Part shown: one piece after another, positions 58,148-64,000 of the stretch | Layout of the letters: every line of letters begins with the position of its first letter | Numbering within the stretch: the first letter of the stretch is position 1 | Assembly (NCBI RefSeq): GCF_034092415.1 | Contig: NZ_CP139304.1 | Coordinates: 1,534,001 to 1,598,000, forward strand | Source: Prochlorococcus sp. MIT 1341 | Lineage (GTDB): Bacteria > Cyanobacteriota > Cyanobacteriia > PCC-6307 > Cyanobiaceae | DNA: 64,000 nucleotides | Direction of reading: 5' to 3' | The notes under the pieces: model-generated | The model's input: only the letters and a program-made list of their open reading frames with translations | The model's database searches: none | Told to the model about the DNA's origin: nothing | Position numbers and translations under genes: made by a program

Positions 58148-58169
58148 GTTTGAATAAAGTTTGAATAGA
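58148..58169 (+). repeat. Arm-type repeat pair, right end of element 2
   Basis: GTTTGAATAAA plus GTTTGAATAGA, ending exactly 46 bases before core 3. Confidence 0.82.
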
Positions 58170-58215
58170 AATTCTTGATTCGCTGAGATCGGTTGCTATC
58201 ACCTAAAGGGAACTT

Positions 58216-58245
58216 TTCATTAGCCAGTAGTTAATTTCAGTCATA
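58216..58245 (-). repeat. Attachment core 3 (junction of elements 2 and 3)
   Basis: Identical to cores 1 and 2 over 30 bases, and to core 2 for about seven more. On the minus strand it encodes MTEINYWLMKSSL then stop, another displaced EVE 5' fragment. Confidence 0.88.
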
Positions 58246-58271
58246 TCAAGGGGTTTGGGCGAAAATGGGCG

Positions 58272-58293
58272 GTTTGAATAAAGTTTGAATAAA
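58272..58293 (+). repeat. Arm-type repeat pair, left end of element 3
   Basis: GTTTGAATAAA twice, starting 26 bases after core 3. The spacer ends GCGAAAATGGGCG, closely like GCGAGAATGGGTG in the inverted end at 37k. Confidence 0.82.
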
Positions 58294-58324
58294 CCCTCGA
58301 TCTCAGGGTTTCAGCTCAGTACCA

Positions 58325-58894
58325 TTATCTGTAAGACCTACAAAGAGGATTGTTTCTATGGACACGTGAATCGCACATTTCATCTATTTCTCTGGTTTTC
58401 TTTGACCAGTCAGTAATAGGTGGATTGTCATAGGGGTTCAGCCCTTTATCTCTACCTTGCGTATCTTGTGGCCCTTGGCTATTTGGGAATCGGAAGTTGG
58501 GATAGGGCAAAGAATCTTGTTTTTTCCAGCGAAATAAAGCTTTTACGAAGTTTCTTTGAGCTTTGTCTTTAGAGAAAAGAAATAGGGCCTGCTTTATTCG
58601 GCCATTCTTTGCTCTATATGTGATGTAGTTGTAGTGTTCTCGGCCATCTTGGTCATTTCTATACTTTATGTACTGAGAAGCTTGAATCCCTCCTTGGCCT
58701 TCGACCCACATCCCAGATCCTTGAAATCGAACACGACATTTATTTCGTATTTTTCGACACCAAGCATCGTGATAACTCTTAGGCCCATCTTTAAAAAGTT
58801 CTTCTGAGAAATCAGCATCTCCAAAGTCCGCAAAGGCTGGGCTAAATAGAGAGGCAAAAAATGGAAGAAGAATCAAAGCATGCTTTGGTTTCAT
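58325..58894 (-). CDS. Secreted hypothetical protein
   Basis: 189 residues. Signal peptide MKPKHALILLPFFASLFSPAFA, then an acidic and a basic part (YHDAWCRKIRNKCRVRFQGS; YRAKNGRIKQALFLFSKDKA) and four Cys. The start at ATG 58894 is chosen because it puts the signal peptide at the N-terminus and lies just after the upstream stop. No known family. Confidence 0.6.
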   Translation of the reverse strand: MKPKHALILLPFFASLFSPAFADFGDADFSEELFKDGPKSYHDAWCRKIRNKCRVRFQGSGMWVEGQGGIQASQYIKYRNDQDGREHYNYITYRAKNGRIKQALFLFSKDKAQRNFVKALFRWKKQDSLPYPNFRFPNSQGPQDTQGRDKGLNPYDNPPITDWSKKTREIDEMCDSRVHRNNPLCRSYR

Positions 58895-58895
58895 A

Positions 58896-59129
58896 TTATT
58901 GAACTCCTCCATCAATGCACCAGAAGAATGTGTTGTACTCTTTTGTGTTTCTGCTAGTGGCTAATGCTCCTTCTTCCTGGCATACGTCCATAGAAGCCAT
59001 TGGCATGGATACAGAGGACTGTGACCCTGTGCCTCTAGAGAAAGAGAGAACTAAATGAACAGCTGGATCGGCTGCTTGAACAGGGATGGAAAATGTCAAT
59101 AAAAGTGGGGCAAGAAGTAAGCAGCGCAT
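58896..59129 (-). CDS. Small secreted hypothetical protein
   Basis: 77 residues with a signal peptide (MRCLLLAPLLLTFSIPVQA) and a short mature part with two Cys (MDVCQEEGALATS ... FFWCIDGGVQ), likely one disulfide. It is directly upstream of the other secreted gene. The signal peptides resemble those of the secreted set at the left end of element 1. Function unknown. Confidence 0.58.
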   Translation of the reverse strand: MRCLLLAPLLLTFSIPVQAADPAVHLVLSFSRGTGSQSSVSMPMASMDVCQEEGALATSRNTKEYNTFFWCIDGGVQ

Positions 59130-59195
59130 GATTGGTTGTTTTTCCTTTGTCTAGTTGTTCTAGGTCAATATTCCACTTATTTGAAGTAAAAAGGA

Positions 59196-59217
59196 GTTTG
59201 AGTAAAGTTTGAGTAAA
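59196..59217 (+). repeat. Arm-type repeat pair, right end of element 3
   Basis: GTTTGAGTAAA twice, ending exactly 46 bases before core 4. The 46-base spacer resembles the one before core 3 (GATTCGC, GAGA and TTGCTATCAC shared). Confidence 0.82.
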
Positions 59218-59263
59218 TGTCCACGATTCGCCGAGAGCACTTGCTATCACTCAAATGCACTTG

Positions 59264-59331
59264 TTCATTAGCCAGTAGTTGATTTCCTGTTGTGCCATGG
59301 GATCTCAGCGATATTGCGATGTGTGGATGAC
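59264..59331 (-). repeat. Degenerate core 4 with relic arm site (right end of the array)
   Basis: The first 23 bases match core 1 with one mismatch, then diverge. The 18-base block at 59294-59311 equals the inverted 37k end. At 59321-59331, 27 bases after the core, GTGTGGATGAC matches the arm pattern GTKTGRAYRRA at 10 of 11 positions; the second unit is gone. So this is an old, decayed element left end at the border to core genome. Confidence 0.68.
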
Positions 59332-59499
59332 TTAACATTCTCACCCTCTTATTTCTATTCTATTTCAATCAAGTTTTGATTACTAATACAAACAGATCGC
59401 AACTGACAGAAAAACTCCTCTATTCCCAATAAGAAGGGTCTGTTGAGAAAACTAGTAACGGCAAAAGATCTGAGTTATTCCAATTTTTTCTATCTTGAC
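59332..59499. other. AT-rich stretch between the array and the core genome
   Basis: No gene, repeat or clear promoter is visible. It lies downstream of the HEAT-like gene and may include the remains of an older insertion. Confidence 0.3.
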
Positions 59500-60219
59500 C
59501 TATTTGTATTGAAGTTGAAGTTGAAGTTGCTTTTGGGCCATCTCTTTTAGGGGGCCTTGGGGGAGCTCATTGAGAAGATTTGACAGGGTTGCAAGGCTAT
59601 GGGGAGTAGCTATACAACTGAGGGCAAGAAGAGCTGCTCGAGCTGTTGCTTCTGATCCGTTCTTAGCAATTTCTGCAATTTGTGAGTTGACGGCTGCACT
59701 ATTGCGCCGTTGTAAAACCCTAATGGTTGATAACACAATTGGATCGCGAAAATCTTTTAATGGTTTCTGAACAAGATCAAGAAGAAGATCATCACTGAGT
59801 TGATGAACTTTGAATTTGAGTAATTCCAATCCTGCTAAAAGAAGGGGTTGGGATTTTTCGCTTAAGACATTCCTAAGGAGCATGATTGAAAGTTCACCTC
59901 CCCAGCAGGCAAGTGCTTGCAGAACTGGCAGCCTGAGTTGTTTCTCTTCTTTGAGCAGCTTTAGCAACCAAGTTTTTGCCTCAGTCTGATGACAAAGTCC
60001 TGCTGCATGAATTAACTCTGGTTGAGCTCCTGCTTTTTTGATTATCAACTCTAAAACTGGCCAACCTTTATTGCTTAGTAATCCGAGTTGCTCAGTTATT
60101 GCAAAGCGAAGGTCTGCCTGAAGATTGAGTGAATAAACCTCACCCAACCAACAAGGCTCGAGGGGAACCCTGCGGGATTGGTTGAGTCTTTCCCAGATTG
60201 AGTCTTCATTGATGGCCAT
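59500..60219 (-). CDS. HEAT-repeat-like protein next to focA-nirA
   Basis: 239 residues of amphipathic helices in a HEAT/armadillo-like pattern (WPVLELIIKKAGAQPELIHA, ARAALLALSCIATPHSLATL, ending in a Gln/Leu-rich LQLQLQYK). I chose the ATG at 60219, 16 bases after the focA stop; a longer frame overlapping focA is possible. Its position as the last gene behind nirA and focA suggests a helper role in nitrite use, but I cannot show it. Confidence 0.65.
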   Translation of the reverse strand: MAINEDSIWERLNQSRRVPLEPCWLGEVYSLNLQADLRFAITEQLGLLSNKGWPVLELIIKKAGAQPELIHAAGLCHQTEAKTWLLKLLKEEKQLRLPVLQALACWGGELSIMLLRNVLSEKSQPLLLAGLELLKFKVHQLSDDLLLDLVQKPLKDFRDPIVLSTIRVLQRRNSAAVNSQIAEIAKNGSEATARAALLALSCIATPHSLATLSNLLNELPQGPLKEMAQKQLQLQLQYK

Positions 60220-60235
60220 AGATAGTCCTTTGGCC

Positions 60236-61147
60236 TTAGCGTGCACCAAGTTCTGCTGCTAGTTCTCGTTCCAGCTTTTCATCATGAACTGTTGGCAGGA
60301 CATTGGGCATCTTGGTGCGATGTGTGCTGTAGAAGAGCATGCCTATAAAAACCATTCCTCCAATAATGTTGCCAACAGTAACTGGCAGGAAATTCCAAAA
60401 AATAACCTTAATGAAGGGCACTCCAGAGCCAAGAAGAGGACCTGCTGTATGCAAAAACATGTTTACAACAATGTGCTCCATGCCCATTGTTTGGAATGCA
60501 GTAATTGGTAGCCAACAAGCAAGAAGTTTTCCTGGAACACTTTTACTTACAAGAGCCATTGTGACTCCAAGACATACGAGCCAGTTAGCAATAACACCTC
60601 GTATAAATGCTAGGAAAAGTCCAGTACTCCCTAGAGACTCATACTTGGTAAGAACATTTGATTGATTTATAGATATCAGTTTTGATGCAACAACAGCCCA
60701 TCCTTTACCTCCTTCAGCTGCAGATAAAGGGTCAATAGTGCCTGCGCTTGTCAAACTAATTGAAAGTAAAACTGCTACAAGAAATGTGCCTAAGAAATTA
60801 CCTATCCAGACCCAACCCCAATTTCTAAATGTGGCTTTCCAGGAGGATTTACCCGCCCATGTTGCCATAGGTAATAGAGCAAAATTTCCAGTAACTAGCT
60901 CCATACCAAAAAGCACTATGCTTGCAAATCCAAACGGGAAAATAACTGAGCCAAGGAAAGGCATCCCAGATTGAATACCTACAGTTATTGCTAGACATGT
61001 AGCCAAGCCAAGTATTGCCCCAGAGTAAAAACCTCTTACCAGTAAGTTTTTTGTACTTACAGTAGATTTTTTTCCACCCGCTGCGATCATTCCATCGACT
61101 AATTCATTAGGAAGGACATAATCCATTTGTGAGGTGTTTGCATCCAT
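60236..61147 (-). CDS. focA: Formate/nitrite transporter family protein (nitrite uptake)
   Basis: 303 residues with the FNT pattern: six membrane helices and the conserved segments GMELVTGNFALLP, ANWLVCLGVTMA, MGMEHIVVNMF and GNIIGGMVFIGM. FNT channels carry formate or nitrite. Because it lies directly after nirA on the same strand, nitrite is the likely substrate. There is no nitrate reductase in view, so the locus looks built for nitrite use. Confidence 0.9.
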   Translation of the reverse strand: MDANTSQMDYVLPNELVDGMIAAGGKKSTVSTKNLLVRGFYSGAILGLATCLAITVGIQSGMPFLGSVIFPFGFASIVLFGMELVTGNFALLPMATWAGKSSWKATFRNWGWVWIGNFLGTFLVAVLLSISLTSAGTIDPLSAAEGGKGWAVVASKLISINQSNVLTKYESLGSTGLFLAFIRGVIANWLVCLGVTMALVSKSVPGKLLACWLPITAFQTMGMEHIVVNMFLHTAGPLLGSGVPFIKVIFWNFLPVTVGNIIGGMVFIGMLFYSTHRTKMPNVLPTVHDEKLERELAAELGAR

Positions 61148-61192
61148 GTTTGGGAAAATGATTGTGTTGAAGATGTTTTTAAATTGATTGAT

Positions 61193-61336
61193 TTACCTAC
61201 TAATGCGATTCATTAGCCTTGAAAAAGGATCTTTACTTCCACCTTGACGATTAATGAGTGGACGGTCACTCCCAAATTCACTTAGCCAATTGACAATGCG
61301 ACTAAAGAAATCAGTTGAATTTGATTTAAATTGCAT
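61193..61336 (-). CDS. Small hypothetical protein between nirA and focA (47 aa)
   Basis: A 47-codon frame in the nirA-focA gap, in the same direction as both: MQFKSNSTDFFSRIVNWLSE, then RPLINRQGGSKDPFSRLM and a basic end. It starts 39 bases after the nirA stop. The composition is protein-like and basic, but the ribosome site is poor, so it needs comparison with relatives. Confidence 0.45.
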   Translation of the reverse strand: MQFKSNSTDFFSRIVNWLSEFGSDRPLINRQGGSKDPFSRLMNRISR

Positions 61337-61375
61337 GGAGAAGTTAATAAATGATTTTGGTTTGGTAAAAGCAGC

Positions 61376-62980
61376 TTATGGAGAATTACTGCTTTTACCT
61401 AATTGCCGAATCCAACCAATAATCTGCTTTAAAGTAATAAATTTCTCAGAGGAATTCTTGGTCTTTGGAATTGCCGAGTAATTTTCAATCAATAATCTTT
61501 TTAATAGATTCTTCAATTCAGCAGTAGGTACTGATTTATGTTTTAACTCTCCTATTTTTTGATTTGGGCCTTGTTCTCCTCCAATTGATATGTCATAAGC
61601 CTCAATCATTTCCCCGTCAGCATTTCTAGCTTTTGTCCCGGTTAGGCCTATTGCGCCCATATAAGCTTGACCGCAACTATTGGGACATCCTGTCCAGTGA
61701 ATCTTTAGTTCTTCAGGTAAATCAATTTCTGAGTCAAGCTCTTTAGATATCTTTAGAGCCTGATCTTTAGTATTTGTCAAAGCAAAACTGCAGTAGGTAT
61801 TACCTGTACATGAGACAGTCCCTGCTGCTATTGTTTTTGGGTTGAGAGGAAATTTCTTTAATAAAGGATCAGCTTTAAAATTATCAATTTGCTTGTCTGG
61901 GATATTAATTATAACCACATTTTGATCTTCAGTAAGACGAACTTCACTGCTCCCATAGGTTGCACTTATGCTGGCTAAATCTTGAAGTTCTTCTGCTGAA
62001 AGCCGACCTACTGGAATATGTATGCCTGCATAGTTAAGTCCTAACTGCTTTTGAGGATGAATCCCAAAGAAAGAACGTGGTTTTTGTGAAAATATAGAAC
62101 CAGGGTCTGGAATAAGTCTTCCAAATTTTTCTTGAACATGATTCCTAAAATTTTCTACTCCCACTTCATTTAAATAGAACCTAAATCGTCCTTTAGGTCG
62201 TTTATAACGTTCTCCACCATCACGCCAACTAGATATAACTACACCTGTGAAATTACAGATTTCATGTGGTTTAACCCATACATTAAGAGGAATAGCGTAG
62301 TCATTTAATTGAGAAGAAAGAATCCCTCCAACCCAAACACTAAAACCAAGTTCCCCTTCTTTTATAACTGGGTGGAAAATAATGTCATTATGCAAAAGAA
62401 AGTTGTCATGAGAACCTGCTACTGCAGTGTTCCATTTTCTCGGCAAATTAGAGAATTCAGGATTTCCTTCTCCATTCTTAGTTAAGTAATTTTCCAACTC
62501 CAATGTATATGGCCGGGTATCTATAATTTCTTTTGGATCGATTCCTGCTAATGGATTACCTGTGACATTTCTTGGGTTATCAAACCCTGATTGGATAGTT
62601 TCTATATCAGCATCTTTTAGACGTCTAAGAATTTCAGGTAGGTCACTAATAAGAATTCCACGGAGTTGAAGGTTTTGCCTTGTAGTGATATCGCAACTTC
62701 CATCTTCTGCATAACGAGCAACAATAGATGCAATTAAATTTAATTGATGTGCATTTAGTATTCCATTAGTTACTCGTAAACGGAGCATAAATTTTCCTGG
62801 TGTTTTAGGCCGCCAGAACATTCCATACCATTTCAAGCGAAGTTCTAAGTCAGTTTTGTCAATTTTCTCCCAACCAATCTTGGCAAATTCTTCTATTTGA
62901 CTACCTAGTAGAAGCCCATCTTTCATTGCCTTATTCTTTTCTATTTTATTTAATTTCTTCCCTTCTAGATACGGTTGCAT
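61376..62980 (-). CDS. nirA: Ferredoxin-nitrite reductase
   Basis: Reduces nitrite to ammonium with six electrons from ferredoxin. 534 residues; the 4Fe-4S/sirohaem cysteines are in SCTGNTYCSFALTNTK (near 393) and WTGCPNSCGQAYMG (near 430). The N-terminal duplicated half has KFMLRLRVTNGILNAHQL and DITTRQNLQLRGI. It heads a nirA-focA-HEAT unit, and two GTA-N8-TAC sites lie 204-325 bases upstream, in accordance with control by NtcA. Confidence 0.97.
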   Translation of the reverse strand: MQPYLEGKKLNKIEKNKAMKDGLLLGSQIEEFAKIGWEKIDKTDLELRLKWYGMFWRPKTPGKFMLRLRVTNGILNAHQLNLIASIVARYAEDGSCDITTRQNLQLRGILISDLPEILRRLKDADIETIQSGFDNPRNVTGNPLAGIDPKEIIDTRPYTLELENYLTKNGEGNPEFSNLPRKWNTAVAGSHDNFLLHNDIIFHPVIKEGELGFSVWVGGILSSQLNDYAIPLNVWVKPHEICNFTGVVISSWRDGGERYKRPKGRFRFYLNEVGVENFRNHVQEKFGRLIPDPGSIFSQKPRSFFGIHPQKQLGLNYAGIHIPVGRLSAEELQDLASISATYGSSEVRLTEDQNVVIINIPDKQIDNFKADPLLKKFPLNPKTIAAGTVSCTGNTYCSFALTNTKDQALKISKELDSEIDLPEELKIHWTGCPNSCGQAYMGAIGLTGTKARNADGEMIEAYDISIGGEQGPNQKIGELKHKSVPTAELKNLLKRLLIENYSAIPKTKNSSEKFITLKQIIGWIRQLGKSSNSP

Positions 62981-63033
62981 GGTTTAGATGTGTAATGCTA
63001 TTGATTGGTATGTGAAAAAAAGAGAATAATCAA

Positions 63034-63049
63034 CTGAGGAATACCTCAG
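63034..63049. promoter_or_regulatory. Short palindrome in the nirA leader
   Basis: CTGAGG-AATA-CCTCAG, a perfect six-base-pair stem with a four-base loop, 54 to 69 bases before the nirA start. It may be an operator or an RNA hairpin; no known consensus fits. Confidence 0.4.
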
Positions 63050-63183
63050 CCTTGTAAATTTTTTGAGGCCAGACTTCTATTCATTCAAAAGGAATAAAAT
63101 TCATCTCCTATTAATGCATTTAGCGGCTCACTCTTTATGTATCAGATTAAACCAAAATGGAAATTTCTTGAATTTAAAGTTTA

Positions 63184-63197
63184 GTATATTTAGATAC
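63184..63197. promoter_or_regulatory. NtcA-type site, proximal
   Basis: GTA-TATTTAGA-TAC, a perfect GTA-N8-TAC, 204 bases upstream of nirA. The 15 bases GTATATTTAGATACA are identical to the distal site 107 bases away, so one probably arose by duplication. Confidence 0.65.
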
Positions 63198-63290
63198 AGC
63201 ACTATTACATCCAAGATGAATTTGGATTGATTGACGTATTTAAAATATTGCTAATCTGCTATTCCTATAGTAGATCAGAAGATTATGCTA

Positions 63291-63304
63291 TGTATATTTA
63301 GATA
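63291..63304. promoter_or_regulatory. NtcA-type site, distal
   Basis: TGTA-TATTTAGA-TACA, the full extended NtcA palindrome. On the nirA strand a TATAGG -10-like hexamer follows 22 bases later and a TACTAT 19 bases later, near the spacing of NtcA-activated promoters. This implies a nirA transcript with a leader of roughly 280 bases if it is the used promoter. Confidence 0.7.
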
Positions 63305-63357
63305 CAAGAAATAGTCATTTGGCTCTTTTATCTCTCTTTAGAAGCCAAATCGGAAAA

Positions 63358-63552
63358 CTAATATTGACGACCTACTTCGCCAAACCAACGGATTGAACCT
63401 TCTAATAGCATTCCCCAAACTTTCTTCATTGCAGCAATGTCTCTATCTAGTCCATTATTCAAATTACTGAGGTGGCTTAAATCATTTATTTGCTTAGAAG
63501 ATCTTGTTATTAATCTTCTTTTTGATTTTGGACTATAGAGGCGGTTGACCAT
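63358..63552 (-). CDS. Small hypothetical protein (64 aa)
   Basis: A basic 64-residue protein: MVNRLYSPKSKRRLITRSSK at the start and KKVWGMLLEGSIRWFGEVGR at the end. It ends about 50 bases from the distal NtcA site. No motif is recognised. Confidence 0.5.
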   Translation of the reverse strand: MVNRLYSPKSKRRLITRSSKQINDLSHLSNLNNGLDRDIAAMKKVWGMLLEGSIRWFGEVGRQY

Positions 63553-63748
63553 TTAAAGCCCTTTTCTTGAAAATAAATTTATGACCATTACAGCAGAGAT
63601 CCATACTATTCATATGTTGCAATTGCTACAAAAAATAATATTCAATCCAAATATGCCTTTCTTGAATAAGGTTAGCTCTTAATTTAAACGTTAGATTTGA
63701 TTATTAGCTTGTGTTTGCAATTGTTTGCCTTGGAGGGATCTATTGTAA

Positions 63749-63997
63749 TTATTCTTTCGAGAAATAATCTAAATCAGCTTCTAACATGCTTTGGTTATCT
63801 TCATTTGAGCAGCATCTATACATAAGATTAATAATACGTTGTGGATCAATTTTAAGAGCTGCAACCTCATTCCATAGTTTGCGACTCAGTTCATCGTTGG
63901 CCAGATTAAACTGTGCATTAATAATATCCCTTGCTAACGAGAAGACTTTTTTATTAGCTTCAGAGCTGTAAGGCTTATTAGTAGACCCTTTAGACAA
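63749..63997 (-). CDS. Hypothetical protein, possibly cut by the window edge
   Basis: An acidic helical protein of at least 82 residues, KKVFSLARDIINAQFNLAND near its start and EADLDYFSKE at the end. The only start seen is a TTG three bases from the window edge, and the frame stays open to the edge, so it may be longer. No family is recognised. Confidence 0.5.
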   Translation of the reverse strand: MSKGSTNKPYSSEANKKVFSLARDIINAQFNLANDELSRKLWNEVAALKIDPQRIINLMYRCCSNEDNQSMLEADLDYFSKE

Positions 63998-64000
63998 GTA

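Larger units (their letters stand above)
55050..58245. mobile_element. Element 2 (3.2 kb, no recombinase): cytochrome c6 and metal-related cargo
   Basis: Lies between identical cores 2 and 3, with arm pairs 25 bases inside the left core (GTGTGAAC type) and 46 bases inside the right core (GTTTGAAT type). All four genes point left: CobW-like NTPase, metallophosphoesterase, metallophosphoesterase-like protein, cytochrome c6. It encodes no recombinase, so movement would need one in trans. Its two arm types differ, so the two ends may come from different ancestors. Confidence 0.78.
58216..59293. mobile_element. Element 3 (about 1.0 kb, no recombinase): two secreted proteins
   Basis: Between core 3 and degenerate core 4, with arm pairs 26 bases inside the left core and 46 bases inside the right one, both of the GTTTGARTAAA type. 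Only two short signal-peptide genes fit inside. It is the smallest member of the array and looks like a non-autonomous cargo carrier. Confidence 0.75.

Noticed and set aside
34361-59217. Reading the 11-base tandem pairs as a CRISPR-like array
   Set aside because: Each site has only two units with no spacers, and they are tied to attachment cores; no cas genes are present. No CRISPR array was seen in the window.
61207-61216. Another TTCATTAGCC in the nirA-focA gap
   Set aside because: Only ten bases match the core, with no arm repeats at 26 or 46 bases; taken as chance.
61254-61481. Plus-strand 75-codon frame across the nirA 3' end
   Set aside because: It overlaps the end of nirA and the small minus-strand frame, and its sequence has no family features.

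Overview
Organism. This is chromosome from a marine picocyanobacterium, most likely a low-light Prochlorococcus or a close relative. The evidence is the host-like AT-rich composition (roughly 40% GC by eye), very compact gene spacing, the split cyanobacterial ATP synthase loci (subunits I-a-c-b'-b-delta-alpha-gamma in one cluster, beta-epsilon in another), Ccs1/CcdA system II cytochrome c maturation, the PSRP-3/Ycf65 ribosomal protein, the cyanobacterial omega subunit, and a focA-nirA nitrite-use locus. The species assignment is inference.

Layout. 1-34.3 kb is ordinary core genome: glnB, queF, ccs1-ccdA, ftsW, atp cluster, DUF3326, ald, nadE-nadD-GTPase-CNNM operon, pepP, PSRP-3, a transaldolase-like gene, atpDC, groESL, secG, gpmI, pyrR, an Hsp70-like gene, rpoZ, DUF1818, DUF2811 and an EVE-domain gene. 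59.5-64 kb is core again: a HEAT-like protein, focA, nirA with two perfect NtcA-type sites upstream, and two small hypothetical genes.

The accessory region, 34.3-59.3 kb, is the exciting part. The first 30 bases of attachment sequence, which contain the start codon and first codons of the EVE-domain gene, recur at 34305, 55050, 58216 and (degenerate) 59264. Beside these cores sit tandem pairs of an 11-base motif (GTTTGAATAAA and relatives) with fixed geometry: pairs left of a core end 46 bases before it (three of three), and pairs right of a core begin 25-27 bases after it. I read this as three site-specific integrative elements in tandem in the 5' end of one protein-coding gene. Element 1 is 20.7 kb with its own tyrosine recombinase, element 2 is 3.2 kb and element 3 is 1.0 kb; the last two have no recombinase. 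A further element end lies inverted inside element 1 at 37163-37241.

Cargo. Element 1 carries small secreted proteins, a high-GC operon (about 60% GC against about 30% in the next gene) encoding an SNF2-like helicase with a DUF3883 end, a DUF1156 DNA methyltransferase and a HEPN-DUF499 ATPase (a predicted anti-phage system), then a TPR-protein/PD-(D/E)XK nuclease operon, a ribbon-helix-helix-like protein and the recombinase. Element 2 carries cytochrome c6, two metallophosphoesterase-like proteins with altered metal ligands and a CobW-like NTPase behind a Zur-like box. Element 3 carries two secreted proteins. All functional roles for the cargo are inferred from motifs; the repeats and their spacing are read directly from the sequence.
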